Notes: generated by a model from the sequence alone, not told the origin. A stretch of 36,423 bases of DNA from DATEVL01 sp035281845 (GCA_035281845.1 DATEVL010000132.1:1-36423), one strand, 5' to 3'; shown: positions 16,608 through 25,280, counted from the stretch's first letter. Program-made: numbers and translations.

Positions 16608-19600
16608 ATGGCGAAAGCGACACCGCGAGTGGTTAAGAAGAAGGCCACACGCAGGACATCGAAACCGCGGCGGGCCCCGCGTCCGCCGACGACTCCGCCG
16701 GCGGAAGGCCTGAGCGGCCTGACGACCCTGGCCGCGATCCACCGCCTGACCGGCGACGTCGTCCTAGATCGGACCCAGGAAAAAGCCCTCAACTCCCTGG
16801 TTGCGCAAGCGATCGAGCTGCTGCGCGGCGACGGCGGCGGTTTCTACCTGGCGGACCCGGCGCGGCGCCAGCTGCGGAGCGTCGTCGCTCAGGGAATCCC
16901 GACGGGGACGGTGGGTACCGTCCTGGCCTACGGCGAAGGTGCGGCGGGGAAGGTCGCTCAAACCGGCAAACCTCTGAACATTGCCGACTACAGCACCTGG
17001 CGCGGCAGGTCAAGTCAATTCGATTCGGGCACCTTCCACGCGGTTGTCAGCGTGCCTGCGCTGTGGCAGGGAAGCGTCACCGGCGTGCTGCACGTCTTGC
17101 GCACGCGTCTCGCAACCCCTTTCACCCAAGACGAGTTGGGCGTGCTGACTGTCTTCGGCAATCAAGCGGCGACAGCGATGGAAAATGCCCGCCTGCTCGA
17201 AGAAACCCACCGCCGGGTCCGGCAGGTCTCGATGCTGAACGAGCTGACCCGAGCCACGCTGGGCGCGAGCGACCTGCAGACGATGTCGCAAGTCTTGGCT
17301 GAGCGCATGAGCGATCTGGTGCAGGCCGACGGCTGCCACCTGACCCTATGGAATGAGGCCGAGGGCACGGCGTTGCCTACGGCCGCCTCGGGGGTCCTGC
17401 GAGCGACCTACGGACTGCAACGGCTGCTCCCGGGGGTGACGACTCTTACGGAAAGCGCCCTTCGAGCCGGCCGACCTTTGCCCGTCGCAGACTGTCTGAA
17501 CACTCCGTACCTCAGCCCGGAGATCGCCAAAGACTGCCCGTACCGTTCGATGCTCGGCGTCCCGCTGATCGTGGGCGATCGCTGGATCGGCGCGGTGCTG
17601 CTCGGCTTCCAGGAGTCTCACGAATTCACCGAAGACGAGATCGCCATCTGCGAGCAGGCCTCCGGCCAGGTGGCGCTGGGTCTCGCCAAGGTCCAGGCGC
17701 ATGAGGCCGAGCGACAACATCGCAACGAGCTGGAAGGGCTGCGACGGGCGAGTCTGCGTTTGACATCAACCCTAGAGTTGCAGCCGGTGTTGCGAGCGTT
17801 GTTGGATGAGGCGCTGCATCTGGTGGACGCTTATGACGCACATCTCTTCTTCTTCGACGGGGAAACGCTCGAGTTCGGGGCGGCGCTGTGGGATGGTGAA
17901 TTCCACCCCGTGCCCTACGCTGAACCGCGCCCGGATGGGGTCACCATGCGCGTGGCCCGCAGCGGGCAGCGCATCGTCATTCAGGATGCCGCCCGCCACG
18001 AGCTCTACCTCGGATCTCCGTGGGACGGGAGCATTGTCGGGCTTCCGATCCGGGCCGGCGGCAATGTGCGCGGGGTCATGACGATGGCCTTCCTGACCCC
18101 CGGGGCGGTGACCGAGGCCCGGCTGCGGGTGCTCGAACTGTTCGCCGACCAGGCGGCCATCGCCACCGAAAATGCCCGCCTTTTCGACGCCGTCGATACC
18201 GAGCGGCGCAGGATTCGGCTGTTGTACGAAATCGGGCGCGAGACCTCGGCCAGCCTGGAAGCGAAGGAGATCTTGCGGCGAGCGATCGTCCTGGCGACGG
18301 AGCACCTTGGCGGCAGTCGCGGTGCTGCCTATCTGCTCGAGCCCGAGGGGGGTCGTCTGCGCTTGGTGGCCGTCTCCCCTCCACCGGGGATGTCGATCGA
18401 AGACCAGGATCGCCGGCTCGACCTTCGACTGGGGAAAGGCCTGACCGGCTGGGTGGCCGCCCGGCGCGAGGCCGTCATGGTCCCCGACATTCTCAAGGAT
18501 GACCGCTGGGTCCCTGTCCCGGGCGAGGACGGACTGGGCGGCTCGGCCCTCGCCGTCCCGGTGGGCTCGTCGGGCGATGTTCTGGGGGTCCTGGTCGTCG
18601 TCGCGGAAGTCACCTTCGGTGAGGAGCATCTCGAACTGTTGCAGGCGCTCGGCCGCCAGGTCGGCCTGGCGTTGGCCAATGCCCAGCGTTACCAGCAGGT
18701 GACCCGGCGACTGGCGGAGCGGACCGCGTTGCAGCAGGTGGCTCAGGTAGTCAACCGGCGCCTGGAGCTTGGGCCGCTGTTGGAGGAGATCGTCCGGCAG
18801 GTGAGCGAAGTCCTGGGCTACCCGATCGTGGAGACTTTTCTGATCGAAGGCGATGAGCTCGTGCTTCGGGCGGCGAACGGGTCGGAAGGAGTCGGCGAGC
18901 GACGCGTGGCGTTGACCCACGGAATCATCGGGCGAACGGTGCGCACCAATCAGGCGGTCTTTGTATCGGATGTCCGCGCGGATCCGGACTACGTCGTCGG
19001 CGTGCCTTCCACCCGGTCGGAAATCGCCGTCCCCCTCTATCGCGGAGACATTGTCGTCGGGGTGCTCAACGTCGAGTCCCCGCTCGAGCAAGGCTTGACG
19101 GTGGAAGATCTGAACCTGCTAACCTTGCTGGCCGATCAGGTGTCGGTGGCGCTGGAAAACGCTGCGCTCTATGAACGTCTGCGACTGCACGCCGTCGAGC
19201 TGGAAGCCACGGTGTTGTCACGGACCGCCGAGCTCGAGCGCGCCGCGGCGCAGGCCCGGCTGGCCGACCAGATGAAGACTCGCTTCGTGGCCGATGTCTC
19301 CCACGAGCTGCGTACACCGCTGACCAACATTCGCCTCTACCTCGACTTGCTCGACAAAGGACGATCCGAGAAGTTCGCCGATTACCTGGAGACCCTCCAT
19401 CGGGAGACGGAGCGCCTGATCGACTTGATCGAGGATTTGCTGACCGTCTCCCGGCTCGACGCGGGAACGGCCGAAATGGAGCCGACCTGGATCGATCTGA
19501 ACAGCATGGCGGCCGGACTAGTGGAGGACCGGCGGCGGCTTGTGGCGCGAGTGGATCTGGCGATCGCTTTCGATCCTCAGACGGACTTGCCGCTCGTGCG

Positions 19601-19994
19601 GGCGGACGAGCGGATGATCTCGCAGGTGGTGGCCAACCTGATGACGAACGCCGTCAACTACACGCTTCCGGGGGGATCGATCACGGTCCGGACGGACACG
19701 ATCGCCGATGGCGCCAACAAGTGGGCCCGGCTGACGGTGGCCGACACCGGGTTGGGAATCCCCGAGAACGAAGTGCCGCGGCTTTTCGAGCGCTTCTTCC
19801 GTGGAGCGGCAAGCCGGGCGAGGGGCATCTCAGGCACCGGCCTGGGTCTGGCCATCTGCAAAGAAATCCTCGATCGCCACGGCGGCCGGATCACGGCCTC
19901 CAGCCGGGCCGGGGAGGGGTCTTCCTTCACCATCTGGCTGCCCGTTCAACGGGCGACGGAGATTGTTCAGGCGGCGCGGTCGGACGCCCCGTGA
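16608..19994 (+). CDS. Soluble sensor histidine kinase with five GAF domains
   Basis: 1128-residue kinase without membrane segments. A Lys/Arg/Pro-rich tail (1-35) is followed by five GAF-type sensor domains, roughly 45-200, 205-365, 375-525, 530-700 and 705-865, each ending in a helix of the ALENA/LLE type. A short coiled coil (about 865-890) leads to the HisKA domain. The phosphorylated histidine is His899 in DVSHELRTPLTNIRLYLDLL. The ATP-binding part shows N-box NLMTNAVNYTLPGGS, G1-box VADTGLGIPENEV, F-box FERFF and G2-box GTGLGLAICKEIL. The ATG follows a GAGGGGCG site. No response regulator gene is adjacent, so it is an orphan kinase. The signals are unknown; several GAFs could bind different small ligands or be structural. 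Confidence 0.93.
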   Translation: MAKATPRVVKKKATRRTSKPRRAPRPPTTPPAEGLSGLTTLAAIHRLTGDVVLDRTQEKALNSLVAQAIELLRGDGGGFYLADPARRQLRSVVAQGIPTGTVGTVLAYGEGAAGKVAQTGKPLNIADYSTWRGRSSQFDSGTFHAVVSVPALWQGSVTGVLHVLRTRLATPFTQDELGVLTVFGNQAATAMENARLLEETHRRVRQVSMLNELTRATLGASDLQTMSQVLAERMSDLVQADGCHLTLWNEAEGTALPTAASGVLRATYGLQRLLPGVTTLTESALRAGRPLPVADCLNTPYLSPEIAKDCPYRSMLGVPLIVGDRWIGAVLLGFQESHEFTEDEIAICEQASGQVALGLAKVQAHEAERQHRNELEGLRRASLRLTSTLELQPVLRALLDEALHLVDAYDAHLFFFDGETLEFGAALWDGEFHPVPYAEPRPDGVTMRVARSGQRIVIQDAARHELYLGSPWDGSIVGLPIRAGGNVRGVMTMAFLTPGAVTEARLRVLELFADQAAIATENARLFDAVDTERRRIRLLYEIGRETSASLEAKEILRRAIVLATEHLGGSRGAAYLLEPEGGRLRLVAVSPPPGMSIEDQDRRLDLRLGKGLTGWVAARREAVMVPDILKDDRWVPVPGEDGLGGSALAVPVGSSGDVLGVLVVVAEVTFGEEHLELLQALGRQVGLALANAQRYQQVTRRLAERTALQQVAQVVNRRLELGPLLEEIVRQVSEVLGYPIVETFLIEGDELVLRAANGSEGVGERRVALTHGIIGRTVRTNQAVFVSDVRADPDYVVGVPSTRSEIAVPLYRGDIVVGVLNVESPLEQGLTVEDLNLLTLLADQVSVALENAALYERLRLHAVELEATVLSRTAELERAAAQARLADQMKTRFVADVSHELRTPLTNIRLYLDLLDKGRSEKFADYLETLHRETERLIDLIEDLLTVSRLDAGTAEMEPTWIDLNSMAAGLVEDRRRLVARVDLAIAFDPQTDLPLVRADERMISQVVANLMTNAVNYTLPGGSITVRTDTIADGANKWARLTVADTGLGIPENEVPRLFERFFRGAASRARGISGTGLGLAICKEILDRHGGRITASSRAGEGSSFTIWLPVQRATEIVQAARSDAP

Positions 19995-20298
19995 GGGCAG
20001 GCCGCGCCGAACCTGTTCGAATTCCCCGACGAGGACCGCTTTCCTCTGGTCCATCGGTGTTTTCAGTTGTTGTCGATCTGCCTGTCATCCCCGCGATAGT
20101 TTCCCGCTGCCCAGTCCTCTCCGGCATCGCTCAGGACGAGTAGTCAGATCGCCGTCCTGGGGCGGCCCGGACCGTGCGTACCATGGGTGAGCAGGCTGTG
20201 AGAAGGGGGAGCGACGCGCGCGAGCTGGCCCGGTAACGATGAGGTGTTCTGCAATCGGTTTGGTTGCCGTGCGAGCGCGCGAGTTTGTGACCGTGCGC
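19995..20298. other. Intergenic stretch between convergent genes
   Basis: About 300 bp between the kinase and rnhB. I see no credible gene, tRNA, strong hairpin with T run or repeat here. Short open frames lack ribosome sites. Confidence 0.5.
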
Positions 20299-20967
20299 TC
20301 AGCACGCCCGCCGGGCCGGCGTCGCGGAGACGAGGGCTGCCACGGGTTCGAAGCTGCGTCGGTGAATCGGGCAGGGTCCCCAGCGGCGGAGCGCCCGGAG
20401 GTGGGCGGCGGTGCCATACCCTTTGTGTCGGGAAAAGCCGTAGGTGGGATACGTCTGCGACAGTCCTTCCATCTCTTGATCGCGCGCCACCTTCGCCAGG
20501 ACGGAGGCCGCCGCGATCGACAGGACCCGCGCGTCGCCGTGCGTCAGCGGGGTCTGTTCGCAGGGCAAGTCCGGCAATCGAAGGTGATCGATGAGCAGGT
20601 GATGCGGCCGGAGCGCCAGGCGGTCGAGGGCCCGCCGCATCGCCAATCGCGTCGCCGCGAGCGGGCCCAGGCCGTCGACCTCCTCGCAAGTCGCCTCCCC
20701 CAACGCCCAGTCCAGGGCTAGAAGGCGGATGTTCGCGGCGCAGGTCCGTCGCTGGCGAGGAGTCAACGTCTTCGAATCGCGGACCTCCGCCAGGGATCGG
20801 GCCAGGTCGAAGCGTTCCAAGGGCAGGATGACGGCGGCCGCGTACAGCGGCCCGGCTAGCGCGCCGCGGCCGACCTCGTCGAGCCCGGCCACCGGGGCCT
20901 GGCCGCGGCGCGCCAAGCGGAGCTCGTGACGCAAGTCGGGGCGCCGGGCGTGGTCAGCGCGGCGCAT
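20299..20967 (-). CDS. rnhB: Ribonuclease HII
   Basis: 222-residue cytoplasmic endonuclease that cuts the RNA strand of RNA-DNA hybrids and removes single ribonucleotides from DNA. The metal-binding residues are visible: Asp30 and Glu31 in GLDEVGRGALAGP, Asp127 in LLIDH and Asp145 in THGDARVLSIAAASVLAKVARD. The C-terminal family motif FSRHKGYGTAAHLRALRRWG with HRRSFEPV is complete. The ATG at 20967 overlaps the end of the preceding glycosyltransferase gene by 14 bp, so the two are translationally coupled. It is the last gene of the NERD-GT2-rnhB operon. Length is at the upper end for the family because of a basic N-terminal tail of about 25 residues. Confidence 0.94.
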   Translation of the reverse strand: MRRADHARRPDLRHELRLARRGQAPVAGLDEVGRGALAGPLYAAAVILPLERFDLARSLAEVRDSKTLTPRQRRTCAANIRLLALDWALGEATCEEVDGLGPLAATRLAMRRALDRLALRPHHLLIDHLRLPDLPCEQTPLTHGDARVLSIAAASVLAKVARDQEMEGLSQTYPTYGFSRHKGYGTAAHLRALRRWGPCPIHRRSFEPVAALVSATPARRAC

Positions 20968-21679
20968 AGACCCCGCTGCGCCAGTTGCGGCGGATGCGGA
21001 AGAGGTCGGCGAACATGGTCAGCGAATCCCGCCACACCCGGACCCGGCTGCCCGGTTGGTGATACCAGCTGATGGGAATCTCCGCCACGCGATAGCCGCG
21101 CCGCAAGGCGACGTAGAGGACTTCGACGTCGAACGTCCATCCGTCGAGACGCTGCACGCGGAACAGGTCCTGCGCCGCCTCGGCGCGAAAGCACTTGAAA
21201 CCGCACTGGGTGTCCTGAATCTCGGGGATGGCGATCCACCGCACCAGCAAGTTGAAGGTTCGCCCAACCAGATGGCGGAAGGCCGGCTCGTCGTAGCGTG
21301 TGGCCCCCGGCGCCTCGCGGGAGGCGATCGCGATGTCGACGGCCGGCCCCTGCGGCGGAAAAAAGCGAGTGACTTCCTCGATGGGCATCGACAGGTCGGC
21401 GTCGCAGATGAAACGGTAGGCGCCGCGCGCGGCCAGCATCCCGGCGCGCACCGCCAGACCCTTCCCCGGCCGCTCGACCTGTACCAGGCGCAGCCAGGGT
21501 CGGCCAACATCTAGCTGGCGCACGACTTCGGCCGTCCGATCCGTGCTGCCGCTGTCGACCACGACCACTTCCCAGGCGAAGTTCTGGGCCTCGAGGAATT
21601 CGCGGATGCGGGGAAGACTGACCGGTAGCCGCGCCTGTTCGTTGTGGGCAGGGACGACAATACTCAGGAAGGGGTCCAA
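20954..21679 (-). CDS. Family 2 glycosyltransferase, dolichyl/polyprenyl-phosphate glucosyltransferase type
   Basis: 241-residue GT-A fold enzyme expected to transfer a sugar from a nucleotide sugar to a polyprenyl phosphate at the inner face of the membrane. It opens with LSIVVPAHNEQARLP. VVVDSGSTDRTAEVV and QVERPGKGLAVRAGM come next, then the metal-binding CDADLSMPIEEV (Asp93 and Asp95) and QDTQCGFKCFRAEAA, which is typical of the ALG5-like subgroup. There is no membrane domain. The start is a TTG at 21679, 10 bp after the stop of the NERD-like gene, with only a weak ribosome site, so coupling is likely. The stop lies inside rnhB. The lipid product could feed a membrane glycosyltransferase such as the one at 26-28 kb; that link is inference. 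Confidence 0.9.
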   Translation of the reverse strand: MDPFLSIVVPAHNEQARLPVSLPRIREFLEAQNFAWEVVVVDSGSTDRTAEVVRQLDVGRPWLRLVQVERPGKGLAVRAGMLAARGAYRFICDADLSMPIEEVTRFFPPQGPAVDIAIASREAPGATRYDEPAFRHLVGRTFNLLVRWIAIPEIQDTQCGFKCFRAEAAQDLFRVQRLDGWTFDVEVLYVALRRGYRVAEIPISWYHQPGSRVRVWRDSLTMFADLFRIRRNWRSGVYAPR

Positions 21680-21689
21680 GAAGCTCGGC

Positions 21690-22535
21690 TCAGGACAGCA
21701 GTGTTGGGAAGAAGACCATGGCGGCGAAGGCCGCCAGAATGCACGCTTCGAACAGGAGCATCACGCCCAGCAAGATCCACTGACGCCCCTCGATACGCGC
21801 CCGGCGTCGGCGCGGTTTGTACGCCGCCGGCACCTTGCGCTGATCGAGCTGGAACGGGCCGACGGCTTCGGGCGCGGGCCGGACCGGCGATGGGAGCGGC
21901 GCCGCCGCGGGAGGGGCGGCCGGCGCCTCGGCGGCGGGTTGGCCCTGGTCTGGATGAAGCACAGCGTCGATGAGGGCCTGTGCGTCCTCACGATCCATAA
22001 TCGGAGGTTGCTCGCGCAGGCTGGCCGCGTAATGCTCGACGGCATCGGCCAGGACGATGCGTGCCCTTGGGTGCAAGGTGTCGACGTGCGCCTGAGGGTT
22101 GGTGAAGACGATCGCGGCGTCGACTTGCGGCAGGCCGAACCCCAAACCGCGGTAGTACTCGAGCAGCACTTGCGCCATCACCAGGGCGCTTTGCGGCAGG
22201 TTGGGACGGACCGGTCGGAAGTGGCCGCCGCTGTGGGCCAGCCATTCATTGTCCTTGGCCCGGAAGACTCCCCGCGCCGGCGAGGCCAGCAGGACGAAAA
22301 CACCCTGAGGACCGATCAAGATCAAGGAAGCGATGATGGTGGTGCCGGGGATCAAGACGCTGCGCAACAGCGAATAGTCGTTGGACAGGCTGCGGTTCAG
22401 ACGGTCGGTGACGGCCTCCTGGGCCTGCATGATCCCGTACCACGACAGGCCGAAGCGCAGAGTCCCGCGCAACCGGTTCTCCAGCGTGATCTTGCCGGTG
22501 TCGTCTCGGAATTCAGAACGATCGAGAACGCGCAT
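21690..22535 (-). CDS. NERD-like domain protein with C-terminal membrane helix
   Basis: 281-residue protein. Residues about 55-185 look like a NERD (nuclease-related) domain: LIPGTTIIASLILIGPQGVFVLLASP, W in DNEWLAH, QSALVMAQVLLEYY, AAIVFTNPQAHVD. The usual E-x-K style residues after the GVFVI strand are replaced by LLASPARG, so nuclease activity is doubtful. A Pro-Ala-rich linker (about 205-240) leads to basic residues and one membrane helix near the C-terminus (about 258-278). ATG 22535 has GAGG upstream and a TATAAT at 22551-22556. The longer frame to 22637 would run through the promoter. It is the first gene of the operon with the GT2 and RNase HII genes. Function unknown. Confidence 0.65.
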   Translation of the reverse strand: MRVLDRSEFRDDTGKITLENRLRGTLRFGLSWYGIMQAQEAVTDRLNRSLSNDYSLLRSVLIPGTTIIASLILIGPQGVFVLLASPARGVFRAKDNEWLAHSGGHFRPVRPNLPQSALVMAQVLLEYYRGLGFGLPQVDAAIVFTNPQAHVDTLHPRARIVLADAVEHYAASLREQPPIMDREDAQALIDAVLHPDQGQPAAEAPAAPPAAAPLPSPVRPAPEAVGPFQLDQRKVPAAYKPRRRRARIEGRQWILLGVMLLFEACILAAFAAMVFFPTLLS

Positions 22536-22550
22536 AGAACCTCGACCAGC

Positions 22551-22556
22551 ATTATA
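22551..22556 (-). promoter_or_regulatory. -10 box of the NERD-GT2-rnhB operon
   Basis: Perfect TATAAT on the minus strand; transcription start near 22544, leader about 10 nt that just includes the GAGG ribosome site. Confidence 0.5.
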
Positions 22557-22618
22557 GGGCACTCCAACCGCGGCACAACCGGGGGGAGGGGTGGCCGGAC
22601 CGACCGGGTCGCTTCGCG

Positions 22619-22624
22619 TATAAT
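22619..22624 (+). promoter_or_regulatory. -10 box of the NfeD-type protease gene
   Basis: Perfect TATAAT ending only 3 bases before the ATG at 22628. A normal transcription start (about 22631) would fall after that ATG, which argues for the next ATG, 22643, as the true start. Confidence 0.5.
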
Positions 22625-22642
22625 GCGATGAAGGCACAAATC

Positions 22643-23968
22643 ATGCCACGCCTTGCGCTTTTCGCGAGCGCCTGCGCGCTTCTCTTGGCCGCGAGGCCGG
22701 CGGGCTCCGGCCAACCCCCCGCGCAACCGGAAGTTCTTCTGCTTTCCTTCGACGGCCCGTTGACCCCGGCCCTGGCCGAGTACCTCGACCGCGGGCTCAC
22801 CTTGGCCGATCAGAACGGCGCCGACCTTGTCGTCCTGCAGCTGAATACCCCGGGCGGCTCGATCGACGTCATGAATCGGATGGTGCAGTCGATCCGGGGA
22901 AGCTCGGTGCCGGTGGCCGTCTACGTTGCTCCGCGCGGCGCCATGGCCGGCAGCGCCGGCACGATCCTGGTGCTGGCCGGGCACGTGGCGGCGATGGCCC
23001 CGGAGACGGCTATCGGCGCCGCCAGTCCGGTGGGCGCTCAGGGCGAGGATTTGGGGGAGACACTCGCCGCCAAGACCCAGGAGATTCTCAAGGCGACCGT
23101 CCGAAGTCTGGCGGCCTGGCGGGGCGAGAGGGCGATCGAGATGGCGGAATCTGCCATCGAACAGGCGGCGGCCGCCTCCGCCGATGAGGCCCTCGCCGCC
23201 AAGATGATCGACGTCGTTGCCAAAGATATCGACGACCTGCTGCGCCAGCTCGATGGTCGAAGCGTCGTTCTCAACGGCAGCCCGGTCGTCCTGCACTTGG
23301 AAAGTGCGGAGACTCAGCCGGTCCGGCCGACGGTCGTCGAGCAACTACTGCAGGCGCTCACCAATCCAAACCTGGTCTTCTTGCTGCTCTCTCTCGGAGT
23401 TCAGGCGCTCTTGATCGAAATCTCCAGCCCGGGCGGATGGGTCGCCGGGTTCATCGGGATCTCCGCCCTGGCTCTCGGCGCCTACGGGCTGGGCATTCTC
23501 CCGGTTAACTGGTTCGGTTTGGTGTTCCTGGCGTTGGCCTTCGCCCTGTTCGTGGTTGATATCAAAGCGCCAACCCATGGCGCGCTGACCTTAGCCGGCC
23601 TGGGGAGCTTCATCCTTGGGGCCCTGGTGCTGTTTAATTCGCCGGGCACGCCGTCGTTCCAGCGCGTCTCGGTCCCCCTGGTCGTGACGATGGGGGCGCT
23701 GATGGCCGGGATGTTCTTCGTCTTGTTGACCTTTGTCTTGCGTGCGCAGCGGCGCCCGATGGCCGTCGGGACCATGGCGCTGGTCGGCAAGATCGGCGAG
23801 GTGCGCCAGCGGCTCGCCCCGCGTGGCCAGGTTCAAGTGGCGGGTGAGCTGTGGGCGGCAGAGATCGATCTTCACGAACCGGCGATCGAGGAAGGGGCGC
23901 GAGTGGAGGTGACCGGAGTCGAGGGCCTGCGTTTGCGCGTGCGACCGTGGGAAAGGAAGCCCGGTTGA
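22643..23968 (+). CDS. NfeD-family membrane-bound ClpP-class serine protease
   Basis: 441-residue protein of the long NfeD (1510-N plus NfeD) type, linked in other bacteria to stomatin-like membrane proteins. A signal peptide (1-21) leads to a ClpP/crotonase-fold protease domain (about 30-215). The nucleophile is likely Ser104 in GAMAGSAGTILVLAG, with Lys144 in LAAKTQEILKATV as general base by my remembered alignment to 1510-N. Oxyanion strand residues NTPGGSIDVMNRMV are present. Four to five membrane helices (about 235-355) and an OB-fold NfeD domain (about 368-438, VGKIGEVRQRLAPRGQVQV, GARVEVTGVEG) follow. ATG 22643 is preceded by GAAGG. ATG 22628 is an alternative. No stomatin gene is adjacent; an FHA protein follows 60 bp later. 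Confidence 0.88.
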   Translation: MPRLALFASACALLLAARPAGSGQPPAQPEVLLLSFDGPLTPALAEYLDRGLTLADQNGADLVVLQLNTPGGSIDVMNRMVQSIRGSSVPVAVYVAPRGAMAGSAGTILVLAGHVAAMAPETAIGAASPVGAQGEDLGETLAAKTQEILKATVRSLAAWRGERAIEMAESAIEQAAAASADEALAAKMIDVVAKDIDDLLRQLDGRSVVLNGSPVVLHLESAETQPVRPTVVEQLLQALTNPNLVFLLLSLGVQALLIEISSPGGWVAGFIGISALALGAYGLGILPVNWFGLVFLALAFALFVVDIKAPTHGALTLAGLGSFILGALVLFNSPGTPSFQRVSVPLVVTMGALMAGMFFVLLTFVLRAQRRPMAVGTMALVGKIGEVRQRLAPRGQVQVAGELWAAEIDLHEPAIEEGARVEVTGVEGLRLRVRPWERKPG

Positions 23969-24028
23969 CGCTCCCCGGGTGCGCCAGTACACTTCCGGAT
24001 CATCTCCCTTTCTGCAGGAGGCACGCGC

Positions 24029-24616
24029 ATGGCTGACGCATCCAGCCGGCTGATTGTCCGCACCGGCCCAAACCCGGGAACGGTCTTCGATCTGACGAAA
24101 GAAGTCACCATGCTCGGCCGCGATGTCACCAACGACATCCCCATCGGCGACGCCGAGATCTCGCGCCAACATGCGCGCCTGACCCGGACCCCCGGGGGAG
24201 TGGTGCTCGAGGATCTCGGATCGACCAACGGGAGCTTTGTCAATGGAGAGCGACTGGCATCGCCACGGCTGCTTCGCGCCGGCGACACGGTCGGGTTCGG
24301 CGAGAACGTCACTCTCAGTTTCGAGTCGACGGCGCCGGAAGCGGCTGCGACCGTGATGGGGCCGGCCGCCCGCCCGGCGCCGGCTCCTCGGCCGGCCGCC
24401 CCGCCTCCACCGCGCGTTGTGTCACCGGCGGCCGGCCCTGGTGCGGTAGAGCCCATGCCCACCCAGGAGGGTGGTGGTGGGCGGAGCCGCTGGCTCCTGG
24501 CCGGGTGCGGCTGCCTGCTCGTTTTGTTGGCGTGCGCCGGGCTGTTCGCCTTTATGGACTCCTATTACCCGGACATCCTCTACTCGCCGCTGCGCATGTT
24601 CGGCTTCGGACGATAA
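24029..24616 (+). CDS. FHA domain protein with C-terminal membrane helix
   Basis: 195-residue protein with an N-terminal forkhead-associated domain (about 5-95), which binds phosphothreonine peptides. The conserved residues are seen in MLGRDVTNDIPI, AEISRQHARL and EDLGSTNGSFVNGERL. A low-complexity Ala-Pro linker (about 100-145) precedes a single membrane helix (about 153-175, with WLLAGCGCLLVLLACAG), so the FHA domain probably faces the cytoplasm. The ATG has a strong AGGAGG site. It follows the NfeD-type gene on the same strand after 60 bp and may be co-transcribed. No Ser/Thr kinase gene is in the window, so the phosphorylated partner is unknown. Confidence 0.9.
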   Translation: MADASSRLIVRTGPNPGTVFDLTKEVTMLGRDVTNDIPIGDAEISRQHARLTRTPGGVVLEDLGSTNGSFVNGERLASPRLLRAGDTVGFGENVTLSFESTAPEAAATVMGPAARPAPAPRPAAPPPPRVVSPAAGPGAVEPMPTQEGGGGRSRWLLAGCGCLLVLLACAGLFAFMDSYYPDILYSPLRMFGFGR

Positions 24617-24656
24617 TCGTCTGAGGCGTGACAGGACAAGCCCGCTAAGAAACCAA

Positions 24657-24689
24657 AGAAACCGGGTTTCTTTGAGAAACCCGGTTTCT
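24657..24689. terminator. Perfect 15 bp palindrome between convergent genes
   Basis: AGAAACCGGGTTTCT and its exact complement AGAAACCCGGTTTCT are separated by TTG. No long T run follows, but the position between the convergent FHA and hypothetical genes suggests a bidirectional transcription stop. I recall similar AAACCGGGTTT palindromes dispersed in cyanobacteria and Chloroflexota. Confidence 0.65.
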
Positions 24690-24698
24690 CTGTCGAAG

Positions 24699-25157
24699 CT
24701 AATTGGGTTTCGACAGCGCGTTGCCGACCTTCCAGCCGCCTTCCTCGGCGATGGCCTTGACGAGGTCGCGCACCTTCCCGAGGTCGTACTTGAACCTATC
24801 TCCGTCCGGCGAGAAGCCGACCCCGCTGCCGCTCCGCTCCACATCCTTCACCACGAAGGAGGAGAACTTCACCATATTGCCCGCGGAAGAGTAGTCTGAT
24901 TCACCCCCGAAGCCCTGTCCCGCGCCTCCGCCATTCACCGTCTGCCAATAGTTAACCTTGCGCTTGGCGGGATCGAGCTTGGCTCGCGCCTCGAAACTCT
25001 TCTTCTTTGTCCCCAGGAACGACTTCGTTTCGGAGGTGTGACGAAACTCAATCAGGTCTGGCTTCAACGACTTGACCTGAAGGATATCGTTGGAGAGGCT
25101 CAGGAATTTCTCCGAAAGGTCATTGGGATCGCCCTGAGATGTGCCGTCGCTGCCCAC
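24699..25157 (-). CDS. Conserved-looking hypothetical soluble protein
   Basis: I do not recognise the family. The 152-residue product starts at a GTG (25157) with an excellent ribosome site, GAGGAGG, seven bases upstream. The longer frame to 25553 is a shadow across the divergent pcm gene. The protein has no signal or membrane segment. It looks beta-rich, with alternating strands such as LIEFRHTSETKSFLGTKK, KVNYWQTVNGGG and GNMVKFSSFVVKDVERSG. A Gly-rich loop (about 84-96) and a C-terminal helix (DLGKVRDLVKAIAEEGGWKV) follow. Lys and Asp content is higher than in neighbouring proteins and codons are somewhat less GC-rich, which could point to a different origin. A strong inverted repeat lies in the upstream region. 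Confidence 0.65.
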   Translation of the reverse strand: MGSDGTSQGDPNDLSEKFLSLSNDILQVKSLKPDLIEFRHTSETKSFLGTKKKSFEARAKLDPAKRKVNYWQTVNGGGAGQGFGGESDYSSAGNMVKFSSFVVKDVERSGSGVGFSPDGDRFKYDLGKVRDLVKAIAEEGGWKVGNALSKPN

Positions 25158-25257
25158 GCTACGTCCTCCTCTGTGCGAGTCTGCGCCACGGATGGCCGCA
25201 ATCGATTGAAGCGAGAGTACTTCTTCCCAAGAGGTCGGGGAATGGGTTATCGCTCCC

Positions 25258-25280
25258 AATCGGACCCGTGAGGTCCGATT
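25258..25280. promoter_or_regulatory. Perfect inverted repeat in the divergent hypothetical/pcm intergenic region
   Basis: AATCGGACC, loop CGTGA, GGTCCGATT: nine perfect pairs. There is no T run after it in either direction, so an operator or a dispersed palindrome is more likely than a terminator. It lies about 100 bp from both start codons. Confidence 0.5.

Noticed and set aside
17772..19091. 439-residue minus-strand open frame
   Set aside because: Antisense shadow of the GAF kinase, an effect of high GC codon bias.
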